A DNA stretch of 64,000 nt from an uncultured bacterium (GCA_902777385.1 CACYTP010000010.1:39398-103397); one strand, 5' to 3'; shown: positions 35,767 to 45,474, numbered from the stretch's first letter. Program-made: numbers and translations. Notes: generated by a model not told the origin, from the sequence alone.

Positions 35767-38034
35767 ATGGCTGAATGTAAAACTTCTAAAAATGAGCTTG
35801 AAAATGAGCTGTTTAAAAGTGTATATGAGAAAACACCGGATTATATAAAAAATCTAAACCTTATGGACTTTTCAAATGATGGCGAATTCGTTTTCACATT
35901 AAAAAAAGAACATTTAAAGCCGTATAATTCAAAGAGTAATCCGGAGGGTTTAAATCTGTATGAATGGTTTGAAAATTATTCAAATGAGGCAAAGGTTTCA
36001 ACTGCCGGAATAAGAGGACCTCAAAATATATTGTTCCCTCAGGATACAAGGTTTCCTATTAATCTCGTAGGCATAGTACTTGCTACACTGGCTAAAGCTC
36101 TTGTTGCAAAGGAAAAATATAAAGGAAAAGAAATTCTAAAAGTTGCAGGGCGGGAAGTTCGCTATAATTCGGATTTATTTTTAGATGCGATAGCAAGAAT
36201 TCAGGCCGCTCAGGGAATAAAAACACTTGTACCTGCCGGCAGAAAGACTATCCCTATATGGTTGGCGTCATTTTTAGCTTTTAAATTGGATTTGGTAGGC
36301 GGTGAATATATTACGTCGAGTCATGGAATTTCGGTTAAGAATGCTACAAAAGACTTAAATTCACAAGGCTCTCAGTATTTGCCTGAGGAATCTCTTGAAT
36401 TTGTAAATAAAATTCAGGAAATATTTGAAGAAACCGAGAAAAAAGGTTTCTATAAAATAACCATTGCCGCAAAAGATAATCCGCTGATTGATGAAAAAAT
36501 TATGAAAAAACTTGATGACGGAGTCGATTTATATGTTGAATATCTTAAATCAGGTGTTGCTAAACCTATAAATTTAAATTTAATAAAAAATTTCGATAAT
36601 AAAATTGCAATAGAAAATGTTGGTGGTTCGGCTTACAGGACTTTATCAAGAGTTCTTAAAAAATTACATATAGAAGATAAATTTATTTGGTTCAACACGG
36701 AAGAAGATTCGTTTTTCCATTCAATCGGTAAGTATGATACCACGCCAAAGGGTGAAAAAGCTTTTTATGATTATTCCGTTGATGCGACGGTTCTTGCAAA
36801 AAAACAAAATGGAGAAAAGTATTTCCCTGTCATTGAAACGTTACATTATGAGGATAAGTTAAAATCTTCCCCTGTGGGAACGGTTGTTTTGATTACGGAT
36901 CCTGATCATGACAGGTTAACAATTACTCAGACAGAAAGTTCCGCAAGGATACCGTTCTTAAAAGAAAACGGTATAGATTACGTTGAATTGAATTCGGATA
37001 CGGTTTTAACTGTATTCACAGCTAATCAGGCATTTTTAATGCTGATGGATTTCTGGGCAAAACAATTAGAAGCTGAAAAATTATGGAATAAACATCCGAG
37101 ATTTATGATAAAGACTACGGCATCTGCTCGTTCTTGGGATGAATGGGCTGCTAATCATGGAGTAAAAGTCGTTAATGTTCCCGTTGGCTTCAAGGAAATT
37201 GCAAATATTATGAAAAAGGTTGAGTTGCAATTGAAGAATAGTCCTGACAAAGATGTTAAAGTTGATGATGTGTTGGGTAATACCATTAATCTCGGTAAAA
37301 ATCCACGCTTATTGTTCGGGGGTGAAGAGTCAGGCGGTATGATTATGGGTACGGAAGATTTAATCCAATCTTTAGCCGGCAGAAAAGCTGTTGCAATGCG
37401 TGAGAAAAGTGCAACGGAAGCTATTATTGTTGCGTCTGCACTGGTTGCAAAGTTGAAGAAAAAACATTTATCTGATTATTTGCAAGAAATTTTTGATGAG
37501 AATAATATTATCGGACGTTATGATACAAGAGTCGATATTGCCTATTATAATGAGTCAGAACCTGATATTGATAAGCTAAAAGCTGCAAAAACCGAAGGTG
37601 AGGGTAAACGTACAAAAAATGATTTGTTCTACTTATCAATGGCGATTGCTGTCAAAGAAGGGAAAATGACTATTGACAATGTAAGAGAAGTATTAAATGA
37701 TTCATTCAAGAGTTTAATTTTTGATAATCTGAAATCTGTAAAATTTGTTGGTGACGGTACTTATTTTGAATTTGATGACAAATTTATTGAAATCAGACCT
37801 TCGGGTACTGACGCAAAGACAAAAGCATACGGTGGGGGTTCTGATAAAGCTCTTATTGAATTGTATGCAGCTTCTATGGGAAATTATGACGGTACTATAA
37901 CAGCATTACACAAAAAGTATGTATCAAAAGATTTGTATAACAAAGCAAAAGAGGATGCACTTGAGTATTATTTACAATTCGTAGAAAAAGATGCTAACAA
38001 TGAACCGTTTATTATACCTGAATATAAATTTTAG
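35767..38034 (+). CDS. Large alpha-D-phosphohexomutase (755 aa)
   Basis: It interconverts hexose 1- and 6-phosphates via a phosphoserine enzyme, judging by all four family motifs: TAGIRGPQN near the start, the phosphoserine loop TSSHGISVKNA (usually TASHNP), the metal loop DPDHDRLTI, GGEESGG as sugar-binding loop, and the C-terminal phosphate loop EIRPSGTDAKTKAYGGG. At 755 aa it is much longer than the usual 450-600. Substrate (glucose, mannose or glucosamine phosphate) cannot be assigned. AGAGGGGG precedes the ATG; a terminator follows. Confidence 0.88.
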   Translation: MAECKTSKNELENELFKSVYEKTPDYIKNLNLMDFSNDGEFVFTLKKEHLKPYNSKSNPEGLNLYEWFENYSNEAKVSTAGIRGPQNILFPQDTRFPINLVGIVLATLAKALVAKEKYKGKEILKVAGREVRYNSDLFLDAIARIQAAQGIKTLVPAGRKTIPIWLASFLAFKLDLVGGEYITSSHGISVKNATKDLNSQGSQYLPEESLEFVNKIQEIFEETEKKGFYKITIAAKDNPLIDEKIMKKLDDGVDLYVEYLKSGVAKPINLNLIKNFDNKIAIENVGGSAYRTLSRVLKKLHIEDKFIWFNTEEDSFFHSIGKYDTTPKGEKAFYDYSVDATVLAKKQNGEKYFPVIETLHYEDKLKSSPVGTVVLITDPDHDRLTITQTESSARIPFLKENGIDYVELNSDTVLTVFTANQAFLMLMDFWAKQLEAEKLWNKHPRFMIKTTASARSWDEWAANHGVKVVNVPVGFKEIANIMKKVELQLKNSPDKDVKVDDVLGNTINLGKNPRLLFGGEESGGMIMGTEDLIQSLAGRKAVAMREKSATEAIIVASALVAKLKKKHLSDYLQEIFDENNIIGRYDTRVDIAYYNESEPDIDKLKAAKTEGEGKRTKNDLFYLSMAIAVKEGKMTIDNVREVLNDSFKSLIFDNLKSVKFVGDGTYFEFDDKFIEIRPSGTDAKTKAYGGGSDKALIELYAASMGNYDGTITALHKKYVSKDLYNKAKEDALEYYLQFVEKDANNEPFIIPEYKF

Positions 38035-38062
38035 GTATATATCACAAATATTATTAATTAAT

Positions 38063-38095
38063 AAAATAGGATAAGCAAAAAGCTTATCCTATTTT
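38063..38095 (+). terminator. Bidirectional terminator between the mutase and pilT
   Basis: A perfect 14-bp stem AAAATAGGATAAGC/GCTTATCCTATTTT with a 5-nt loop. Confidence 0.92.
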
Positions 38096-38117
38096 GTAAT
38101 CTGTTTATTATGGAATA

Positions 38118-39188
38118 TTAATGAACTAACATTCTCTTTAATTCATCAGGTTTAGAAGTCTTAGAAAGAGCATCTTCTAATGTTATAAGTTTTTGTTTAT
38201 ATAAATTAGCAAGTGCCATTTCCAGAGTTTGCATGCCCAATCCCTGATTCATCTGAATTGTAGAATAAATCTGTGCAGCTTTTGACTCACGGATAAGGTT
38301 AGCAATAGCCGGAATAACCAACATGATTTCCTGTGCCATTACACGACCTTTCTTTGTTCCATCAGGCTGAACTTTTGGTAACAAAGTTTGGGCAAATACT
38401 GCAACAAGTGAGTTCGCAAGCTGAACACGAATTTGCTGCTGCTGACCTTCCGGGAATACGTCAATGATACGGTCAACTGTCTGAGAAGCTGAAGAGGTGT
38501 GTAAGGTACCGAATACCAAGTGACCTGTTTCTGCTGCAGTCAGTGCTAATGCGATAGTTTCGTGGTCACGCATCTCACCTACGAGGATGATATCAGGGTC
38601 TTCACGAAGTGCTGACTTTAGTGCGTTTGCAAATGATCTTGTATCCATTCCCAATTCACGCTGGTGAATAATACTTGTCTTTGATGTATGAACGAACTCT
38701 ATCGGGTCTTCAATTGTCAAAATATGTTCTGCTCTGGTTGAGTTAATATAGTCAATCATTGCAGCCAGTGTTGTAGATTTACCGGAACCGGTAGGCCCTG
38801 TTACCAGAATTAATCCTCTTGGCTTTTCTGCGGTTGTTCTTACAATTTCAGGCAATCCCAACTTATCAAAAGATGGAACCGTTGATGTAATCGTTCTGAA
38901 TGCTGCCGCATAATTACCTTTATCTTTGTAGAAGTTTACCCTGAAACGGCTTAAACCTTCGATACCATAAGAAAAGTCTAATTCCCATTCTTGTTCAAGT
39001 CGTCTTCTTTGTTCATTTGATAACATAGGGAACAGTAAATTTTCTACCTGTTCAGGTGTAAGCGGCGGATAATCCATTCTTTTTAATTTACCGTCGACAC
39101 GCATACAAGGCGGTAATGAACTTGATATGTGCAAGTCACTTCCGTTATTTTCTACTAACGTTGTTAAAAGTTCTTCAATTGCAACCAT
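38118..39188 (-). CDS. pilT: Type IV pilus retraction ATPase
   Basis: PilT drives retraction of type IV pili for twitching motility and DNA uptake. The 356-aa hexameric ATPase has Walker A GPTGSGKST, the Asp box (EDPIEFVH), Walker B (DPDIILVGEMRD), the His box (FGTLHTSSA) and the C-terminal AIRESKAAQ-type segment (here LIRESKAAQIYSTIQ). GAGGG precedes the ATG. It forms a pair with the 83-aa gene upstream (15-bp gap). No other pilus assembly gene (pilB, C, D, M-Q) is in the window, but a prepilin (52080) and comEC (54299) are. Confidence 0.96.
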   Translation of the reverse strand: MVAIEELLTTLVENNGSDLHISSSLPPCMRVDGKLKRMDYPPLTPEQVENLLFPMLSNEQRRRLEQEWELDFSYGIEGLSRFRVNFYKDKGNYAAAFRTITSTVPSFDKLGLPEIVRTTAEKPRGLILVTGPTGSGKSTTLAAMIDYINSTRAEHILTIEDPIEFVHTSKTSIIHQRELGMDTRSFANALKSALREDPDIILVGEMRDHETIALALTAAETGHLVFGTLHTSSASQTVDRIIDVFPEGQQQQIRVQLANSLVAVFAQTLLPKVQPDGTKKGRVMAQEIMLVIPAIANLIRESKAAQIYSTIQMNQGLGMQTLEMALANLYKQKLITLEDALSKTSKPDELKRMLVH

Positions 39189-39203
39189 TTATGCCCTCTC
39201 ATT

Positions 39204-39455
39204 CTATTCTGTAAAATTCATTATTTTATCATTTTCATTCATAGCTAATTCTATTAGATTATATGCCATATATGCACCAAGTGCAACAGCTTTTGGATCA
39301 AGTTCTGTTTTGTTGGCTGCTTCTATGATTGCGGTATTTATTTCAGGATTTTCATCCTTAATGTAATGAATCATATTCTTACGCCATGCAGGCATATCCT
39401 CAAATATTTTAGAAAATGCCTCTGCTGCAATCTCTTCACTAACTATTGGAAGCAT
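39204..39455 (-). CDS. Small hypothetical protein upstream of pilT (83 aa)
   Basis: AGAGGA is eight bases before the ATG. The product is short, acidic and helical, without a signal peptide or membrane helix, and starts MLPIVSEEIAAEAFSKIFED. No family recognised. Position and spacing imply translation with pilT, so a role in pilus retraction is possible but unproven. Confidence 0.65.
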   Translation of the reverse strand: MLPIVSEEIAAEAFSKIFEDMPAWRKNMIHYIKDENPEINTAIIEAANKTELDPKAVALGAYMAYNLIELAMNENDKIMNFTE

Positions 39456-39550
39456 ATAAATTTCCTCTTTGTATAAAGCTACCTCATTATAATTATACGA
39501 TAAATTACAATATTCAGCAACTATGCAAACTAATTATCATTTGTTTGCAG

Positions 39551-39556
39551 TATAAT
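39551..39556 (+). promoter_or_regulatory. -10 element for a leaderless recF mRNA
   Basis: TATAAT lies at -12 to -7 relative to the A of the recF ATG at 39563. No ribosome site is present. The -35 is weak. Confidence 0.5.
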
Positions 39557-39562
39557 AAAGCC

Positions 39563-40666
39563 ATGAGGCTTATTCATATCGATTTAAAAAACTATAGAAA
39601 TTGTAAAAATTTATCATTGAATTTTAATTTTGATAAAGTTTTGATTATTGGTAAAAATGCACAAGGTAAAACTAATATTCTGGAGAGTATTTACATGCTT
39701 TCTACTCTTAAAAGTCCAAGGACCTCAAACAATACAGAGTTAATCAATTTTAACGCCGAATCCACTCATATTGATGCAGAAATAGAAAAGGCTGATACAT
39801 CTGTTTCTGTGGGGTTTTCTTATACCTCTGAAAAGAAACGAGAGTTAAGGCTGAATGGGGTTAAAACTACTCCTAAAAATTTTAAAACTGTTTTAAAAAC
39901 TGTTTTATTTTCGACAAATGATTTACTCTTATTGCGGGGTAATCCTTCTGACAGAAGAGATTGGCTCGACCGAGCTATTGCCCAAATTTATCCTGCTTAC
40001 GATGAAAGGTTATCTAAGTATGATAAAATCCGTGTTCAAAAAAATAATTGTCTGAAAGATTATTTGAAAACCGGAAATATAAATTCAACGCTTCTCGATG
40101 TATATAATGAGCAACTTGCTGTTACTGGAAGTAACGTTATTTATCTGCGTTTGAAATATCTTGATGAAATTGAAAAAATTGCAAATATTAAACACCATAC
40201 GATTAGTGAAAACGAAAATTTAAATATATCTTATTCATCATCTTTTCTGAATGGGGAACGTGATTTAGAAACTATTTTGTTAAAATTCAAAGAGGCATTG
40301 GAAGAGCGAAAGCAGGAAGAAATAAGAAGAGGGCAGAGTTGTATCGGACCTCACAGAGATGATATCTTGTTTTATATAAATTCTAATGAGGCAACAAAAT
40401 TTGCATCTCAGGGACAGCAAAGAACTGTTGTGCTTGCCCTTAAACTTTCTGAACTTGATATAATTACAGCAAAAACCGGTGATGTGCCGATATTATTGCT
40501 TGATGATGTCTTGGCTGAACTTGATGATATAAGACAAAATTATCTTTTAAAATCTATACATGAAAATACACAAACGATAATTACATCTGTTGATACGGTT
40601 TTATTTGAAAAAGAATTTCTTACGGATGTAAAAATATATAATATTGAAAACGGGGATGTAAAATAG
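39563..40666 (+). CDS. recF: DNA replication and repair protein RecF
   Basis: RecF helps load RecA at stalled forks and gaps. The 367-aa SMC-like ATPase has Walker A IIGKNAQGKTNILESI, the N-terminal DLKNYRNCKNLSLNF, the signature region FASQGQQRTVVLALKLSELD, and Walker B PILLLDDVLAELDD. The start is the ATG at 39563, giving the family length; a longer in-frame start at 39446 would run through the promoter. It ends one base from convergent yraN. recF is not next to dnaA, dnaN or gyrB here. Confidence 0.95.
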   Translation: MRLIHIDLKNYRNCKNLSLNFNFDKVLIIGKNAQGKTNILESIYMLSTLKSPRTSNNTELINFNAESTHIDAEIEKADTSVSVGFSYTSEKKRELRLNGVKTTPKNFKTVLKTVLFSTNDLLLLRGNPSDRRDWLDRAIAQIYPAYDERLSKYDKIRVQKNNCLKDYLKTGNINSTLLDVYNEQLAVTGSNVIYLRLKYLDEIEKIANIKHHTISENENLNISYSSSFLNGERDLETILLKFKEALEERKQEEIRRGQSCIGPHRDDILFYINSNEATKFASQGQQRTVVLALKLSELDIITAKTGDVPILLLDDVLAELDDIRQNYLLKSIHENTQTIITSVDTVLFEKEFLTDVKIYNIENGDVK

Positions 40667-40667
40667 A

Positions 40668-41018
40668 TTATTGCAGACTGTAATTTCTGAAATGTTCTAT
40701 CTTTATTTCAGGTTTTAGTGTTATTCCAACGATATCTATTCTGTATTTTTTTACTTTGTTTGTTTTTAAGTACTCAATGATACCTTTTTTTATGTGTTCA
40801 TATTTTGTTTTGGTTATTGCTTCAATCGGTGTGCCAAAAGAATCAGTTTTTCTGGTTTTTACTTCAACAAACACTGTTGTATTTTTAATCTGAGCAATTA
40901 TATCTATTTCGCAGGTTGTTGAATATCTTACGTTTCTGGCAATAATTTTGTATCCGTTGTTTTCTAAATATTTGCAGGCTAAGTCTTCTCCTGCGTTTCC
41001 TAATTGTTTATTATTCAT
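40668..41018 (-). CDS. yraN: YraN/UPF0102 endonuclease-like protein
   Basis: The 116-aa protein has the UPF0102 layout: LGNAGEDLACKYLENNGYKI at the start, then CEIDIIAQ and TVFVEVKTRKTDSFG, matching the E...D...ExK core of a restriction-endonuclease-like fold. Its precise role is not established. Its ATG overlaps the queF stop by one base (TAATG), so translation is coupled. Confidence 0.9.
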   Translation of the reverse strand: MNNKQLGNAGEDLACKYLENNGYKIIARNVRYSTTCEIDIIAQIKNTTVFVEVKTRKTDSFGTPIEAITKTKYEHIKKGIIEYLKTNKVKKYRIDIVGITLKPEIKIEHFRNYSLQ

Positions 41019-41917
41019 TATTGTTTGATTCCGTTTCTTGCGTATTTTTTCAAATCTTTCAAAGCATTCGCATCAGAAATTGAAAAATTATGACTGTATC
41101 TTATGGGATTTATGTCAATACCGCCTCTTCTTGTGTATAATGCACATACAAATAAACAATCATCAGTGTCCAGTAAATCATACAGCCGTTTATATATCAT
41201 TTCGCAGCATTCTTCGTGGAAGTGAAATTCTGTTCTGAAGGACGTCAGGTATTTCACAAGACTGTCTTCTAATATATGGTTTTGGGATCTGTAATAGATA
41301 AATACATCTCCAAAATCAGGTTGATGCGTAACTCGGCAATTTGAACGAAGTGAGTTAAATTTTAGTTTGTATTCTTTTGTTTGTTCTGTTTTTATAATCT
41401 TCAAAACTTCAGGAGTTTCTTTGTAGCTTTTTATTATTATCTGATTTATATCTATGCAATCATAGAGATTTTTGTATCCTTCAAATAATTCAACTCTTGT
41501 GCTGTTGTCATCAAGATATTCTACGGATACCTGTGTTTGTAATACGTTGCTCAAATCTTTTTCTATTAACGATTTGCAGGCAGACAAACATTCTTGCGGA
41601 TTTTCCCCAAATTTTGTCATGTTAAATGAATTTAAGTAAAGTTTAAGGGATTTTGATTCTGCTAAAAATTTGCTGTTGCAGTTATATTTAATTTTTAAGA
41701 CTCTCGTAATAGGTAAGCCGTTATTGGTAAGTACTGAAAATTCGTAAGCATGCCACACATCCAATCCGTCAAATGGCAGATTTTGTTCGTCTATTTTATA
41801 TTGTGTGCGATTTTCTTTTCTGGGAATTGCAACCAGTAGTTCGGGATTATACGTTTCACTACCAATTGATTTTTTCCCTAAATGTGTTGATGCAATTTTT
41901 TCTGTTTCATTTGTCAT
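41018..41917 (-). CDS. queF: NADPH-dependent 7-cyano-7-deazaguanine reductase
   Basis: QueF reduces preQ0 to preQ1, the base that Tgt puts into tRNA. The 299-aa length fits the two-domain form. The family motif reads AESKSLKLYLNSFNMT, with the N-terminal half near residue 95; the catalytic Cys is in RSNCRVTHQPDFGDV, and the EFHFHEECCEMIY segment follows. Upstream bases read TAGGAT-6 nt-ATG, which could be a ribosome site or a -10. Pairs with yraN. Confidence 0.92.
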   Translation of the reverse strand: MTNETEKIASTHLGKKSIGSETYNPELLVAIPRKENRTQYKIDEQNLPFDGLDVWHAYEFSVLTNNGLPITRVLKIKYNCNSKFLAESKSLKLYLNSFNMTKFGENPQECLSACKSLIEKDLSNVLQTQVSVEYLDDNSTRVELFEGYKNLYDCIDINQIIIKSYKETPEVLKIIKTEQTKEYKLKFNSLRSNCRVTHQPDFGDVFIYYRSQNHILEDSLVKYLTSFRTEFHFHEECCEMIYKRLYDLLDTDDCLFVCALYTRRGGIDINPIRYSHNFSISDANALKDLKKYARNGIKQ

Positions 41918-41938
41918 AAAAAAATCCTATCATAAAAA

Positions 41939-41964
41939 AAGTCTCCTCGCTTTTAAGGAGACTT
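41939..41964 (-). terminator. Terminator of the symporter gene
   Basis: The stem AAGTCTCCT/AGGAGACTT with T runs on both strands; read leftwards it follows the symporter gene at 41994. Confidence 0.88.
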
Positions 41965-41993
41965 CTTTTTATAATTAATAAATATATTTTTTA

Positions 41994-43325
41994 TTATGCA
42001 ATTTCTTCATAAGCTTCAGGATTATTAAATAAATCGTAATTTATTTCATTTTCGTTGTCTGCAATAGCTGCAACAACAACCGCATCTGATGTAACATTTA
42101 CCAGTGTTCTCATCATGTCCGTAACTCTTTCAATTGTGAATAGGAATGCGAAACCTGCTACTAACTGTTCAGGACTTAATCCCATTCCGTTAAGAATTAG
42201 TGCAATTGTAATTAAGCCTGCACCTGAAATTCCGGCACTTGTACTTGAAGCTATTATTGCCAATAATGCAATTTGAACTAACAGAAATGCTGAAAGCGGA
42301 ACGCCATAAGCCTGAGCAAGGAATATTACGGCAACTACCTGTAACAAAGCTGTTCCATCCATATTTAATGTTGCACCTAAAGGTAATACAAAGCTTGAAA
42401 TTTTATGAGAAATACCTCGTTTTTCGCAGCATGCAATAGTTAAAGGTAATGTCGCAGAAGAGCTTGCTGTTCCGAATGCAACCATTAATGCTTCAGCTAC
42501 TGCAGAGTATAGCATCCATATTGATACTTTTGAAAAACATTTTAAGAATATCGGATATACTACAAACATTTGAATGAAGAAACCTATGGCAAGTACCAAT
42601 AAATATTTGCCAATACTTGCAAATATATTCATACCAAAGCTTGATACGGCTGATGCAGTCAATGCAAATACGCCGGGTGCAGCTAAAACCATAATCCAGT
42701 CAGTAATTTTCATTGTTGCTGCAAATATTGATTCAAAGAATGATACGATAGGACGATTTACATCACCAACCTTAGCTAATGCTATTGCAAAAATCAGTAC
42801 AAATACAATAATAGCAACCATATTTCCGCTTGCCAGTGCTGCTAACGGATTGCTGGGAATAAAGTCTAAAAACATACTTAATAAATGTCCCTGCTGTTGA
42901 CTCATCGCTGTTGCAACTGATGCCTGTACTTCGCTTGCCGTATTTGCCGCAATATAATGTGCTGCTCCGTATCCCGGTTTAAATATCAGTGCCAATACTG
43001 TTCCTATTGTTACTGCTGCTGTTGTTATTATACCGTAATACAGTATCATTTTTGATCCAAATTTACCTAATTGTTTGTTATCTCCTATGCTTGTTATACC
43101 AATGATTATTGCTGATATAACAAGTGGTATAACTATCATTTGGATTAATCTTATAAATACTTGTCCAATGAAAGTCAATAATGACGATATTAATGCAGAT
43201 GGATGTGCATGTAAAAATATTCCTACTACAATACCGGCAATAATACCGAAAAATATCGGCCAATTGCGTTTGATACCTAAGCCAAGTGCAATAAGTATCT
43301 GCATCTGAATTTTTGAATCTTTCAT
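41994..43325 (-). CDS. Dicarboxylate/amino-acid:cation symporter
   Basis: This 443-aa inner-membrane protein belongs to the DAACS (GltP/DctA/glutamate transporter) family. The serine-rich re-entrant loop reads FGTASSSATLPLT, the transport core PLGATLNMDGTALLQ, and the second loop SSTSAGISGAGLI. About eight membrane helices are predicted. It imports glutamate, aspartate or C4-dicarboxylates with Na+ or H+; which one is not clear. GAGG precedes the ATG. Single-gene unit. Confidence 0.93.
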   Translation of the reverse strand: MKDSKIQMQILIALGLGIKRNWPIFFGIIAGIVVGIFLHAHPSALISSLLTFIGQVFIRLIQMIVIPLVISAIIIGITSIGDNKQLGKFGSKMILYYGIITTAAVTIGTVLALIFKPGYGAAHYIAANTASEVQASVATAMSQQQGHLLSMFLDFIPSNPLAALASGNMVAIIVFVLIFAIALAKVGDVNRPIVSFFESIFAATMKITDWIMVLAAPGVFALTASAVSSFGMNIFASIGKYLLVLAIGFFIQMFVVYPIFLKCFSKVSIWMLYSAVAEALMVAFGTASSSATLPLTIACCEKRGISHKISSFVLPLGATLNMDGTALLQVVAVIFLAQAYGVPLSAFLLVQIALLAIIASSTSAGISGAGLITIALILNGMGLSPEQLVAGFAFLFTIERVTDMMRTLVNVTSDAVVVAAIADNENEINYDLFNNPEAYEEIA

Positions 43326-43446
43326 TTCTTATATCCTCAACTTCTTATTATATATTTGACCTAAATATTATATATCATCATACTCAATTTTTCAAACGTG
43401 ATGTACGTTTTTGCCGTAAAAATCAACCAAAAAAAGGACATAATAA

Positions 43447-43971
43447 CTATTTTTTATAAACAGCTTTAAGGGCTTGTACGTCATCTTTGGTAATTTTGCT
43501 TTTATTCATATCAAAATTTATGTCCTTAATGCCCAAAGATTCACCGGCAGCAGCAAGTGCTACAGAGTACAACTGAGCTGATGTAAAAGGTTTCCCGTTT
43601 TTGTTATTTGTTGATATCGTTATAATTTGCTTGTAGTAAAAACCTCTGTTTGTATTGATTCGTTTTTCTCCAAACATCGAATACTTTTGAGATATGCTGT
43701 ACGGTTTTCCGTTCATCCATTTATCAGTAAATTCAATCGTAATATTAGACAGAGGTTGTAAATGATCTGCGGTTCTGTACATAAATCTCACGGTTCCTGC
43801 AGATGCACTTTGCCAAGCTTTATAAGCATTTAATACTGTAGTTCCCTGCGTGGTTTTTGCAGCATAAACAGATACAGGCATGTGAAACCATCTCGGGTTT
43901 TCATACGCAAACACGGATGAACCTATTACGCACATTAATAATGTTAATAAAAATCTTTTTCCCATATTCAT
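43447..43971 (-). CDS. Secreted matrixin-like protein lacking zinc ligands
   Basis: A signal peptide (MGKRFLLTLLMCVIGSSVFA) starts this 174-aa protein; I take the ATG at 43971 behind AGGTG. The pattern 'TTVLNAYKAWQSASAGTVRF' followed by 'NITIEFTDKW' recalls the front half of matrixin (M10) metalloproteases, and LYSVALAAAGESLGI aligns with their HExxHxxGxxH helix but with all His residues replaced. It is therefore probably a catalytically dead relative or an unrelated fold. The gene lies downstream of rsmH-ftsL-like in the same direction. Confidence 0.6.
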   Translation of the reverse strand: MNMGKRFLLTLLMCVIGSSVFAYENPRWFHMPVSVYAAKTTQGTTVLNAYKAWQSASAGTVRFMYRTADHLQPLSNITIEFTDKWMNGKPYSISQKYSMFGEKRINTNRGFYYKQIITISTNNKNGKPFTSAQLYSVALAAAGESLGIKDINFDMNKSKITKDDVQALKAVYKK

Positions 43972-44027
43972 ATTAAAACACCTGCTCAAATTTTATTGCT
44001 TTTTTTTGATTATTTTGTTAACAAATA

Positions 44028-44492
44028 TTAATATCCTATAGACCAATCAACAGCCAAATTTAGTGATTTCGGCGTTGCTATAGCTGTTGTTGACGCTATT
44101 TTAGGTACTTCTATTACATTAGCAGCTTTCTGTAATATATTTTGCTGTGCCATCATATTGTCAACATTATTAAAAGATTTGAGTCTGTCAAGTTGATTTT
44201 GTAATTCAGAATTTTCATCATTCAGAGTTGTAACTTGTCTGGATAATGTATTTAGTGTTATTTCATTAGACATTGCAAAGTAGTAGCTGACGAATGCTCC
44301 GACAACAAAAAATGCAAGTATTGAACATAAAGTCATATTAACTTTTCTTATAGCCATTTCTTTAAGTATGTTTTCCTTATAAAAATAACCTTCAATTACC
44401 TGTGATTGATTTATAGGGTTTTCTGCATAACCCTGCGTATGTTGTTCGTAATAGAAATCTTCTCTTACTCTTACTTTTGCACTACTATTCAA
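44028..44492 (-). CDS. ftsL: FtsL-like cell-division membrane protein
   Basis: This 154-aa protein has one membrane helix at about residues 55-73 (LCSILAFFVVGAFVSYYFA) followed by a leucine/asparagine coiled coil (SRQVTTLNDENSELQNQLDR), the FtsL/DivIC plan. It lies directly after rsmH, where ftsL is found in most dcw clusters. The start appears to be TTG at 44492 after GGGGAAG. Sequence identity to FtsL is low by nature, so the assignment rests on topology and position. Confidence 0.6.
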   Translation of the reverse strand: MNSSAKVRVREDFYYEQHTQGYAENPINQSQVIEGYFYKENILKEMAIRKVNMTLCSILAFFVVGAFVSYYFAMSNEITLNTLSRQVTTLNDENSELQNQLDRLKSFNNVDNMMAQQNILQKAANVIEVPKIASTTAIATPKSLNLAVDWSIGY

Positions 44493-44535
44493 TTTTACTT
44501 CCCCAATTATCTGCTCATCTTATAGATAACGTTTC

Positions 44536-45468
44536 TCAGTTTATGCATCTTGCAATTCTGAGTTTTGCACTCCTTGACGGTAAATTTTCCCTTATTTCTC
44601 CTTCTGATGCCGTCAAAGGTTTTTTATTCACTAACTCCAACCTCGGAGGCGGGCATGTGCAAATCATCTGATTTTTTTCGCAATGACACCTCTGTGAGTG
44701 GTATTTGAATAAGTGTTTCACTATCCTATCCTCAAGAGAATGAAAACTTATTACACTTATTATAGCACCAACCTCTAACAAATCCAACACATCATTCAAT
44801 GTATTTTTTACATTTGTTAACTCATGATTAACTTCAATACGAATTGCCTGAAAAACTCTTGTTGCAGGGTGAATATTTGATTTTGTTCTTGGTACTGCAG
44901 ATATAATTAAATTAGCCAGTTCTCCTGTTGTAGCAAGCTTTTTGCACTTTCTTGCCTCAACTATTTTCCTTGCTATTCTTTTTGAAAAATGTTCCTCCCC
45001 ATATTCAGAAAAAATTTTTACAAGTTCATCTTCAGAATATCCGTTAACTACATCAAATGCCGTAAAATCAGCATCCTGATTAAATCTCATGTCTAGCGGT
45101 GCATCTTTGGAAAAAGAGAAACCTCTGTTTCCTTTGGTTAACTGGTGATATGATGCCCCTAAGTCAAAAAGCACTCCTCCTGTGATTTTTTCTATTCCGA
45201 GGTTATGTAAAACTTTCTTAATATTTGTATAAGAGTCATGTACAATTGTTAAGTTTTTGTAATCTTTTAGTCTTTCAGAAGATGCTTTAATCGCATCTTC
45301 ATCTACATCAAATGAAATCAGCTGCCCATTGGGTTGTATTCTTTTTAATATTAGTTCGCTGTGTCCGCCGCCACCCAGCGTACAATCCACATAAATAAGG
45401 CCGTTGCGGCACTCAAGTGCATCAACGGCTTCATTTTTCATAACTGTATAATGCTTGAATTCTTCCAT
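44536..45468 (-). CDS. rsmH: 16S rRNA (cytosine-1402-N4)-methyltransferase
   Basis: RsmH (MraW) methylates C1402 in the ribosomal P site using S-adenosylmethionine. The 310-aa protein starts HYTVMKNEAVDALECRNGLI and has the SAM motif VDCTLGGGGHSELIL, then GVLFDLGASYHQL, RGFSFSKDAPLDMRF, and ISFHSLEDRIVKH. The ATG has no ribosome site, but TAAAAT preceded by TGC sits at -12 to -7. An FtsL-like gene follows, 43 bp on. Confidence 0.96.
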   Translation of the reverse strand: MEEFKHYTVMKNEAVDALECRNGLIYVDCTLGGGGHSELILKRIQPNGQLISFDVDEDAIKASSERLKDYKNLTIVHDSYTNIKKVLHNLGIEKITGGVLFDLGASYHQLTKGNRGFSFSKDAPLDMRFNQDADFTAFDVVNGYSEDELVKIFSEYGEEHFSKRIARKIVEARKCKKLATTGELANLIISAVPRTKSNIHPATRVFQAIRIEVNHELTNVKNTLNDVLDLLEVGAIISVISFHSLEDRIVKHLFKYHSQRCHCEKNQMICTCPPPRLELVNKKPLTASEGEIRENLPSRSAKLRIARCIN

Positions 45469-45474
45469 ACAAGA

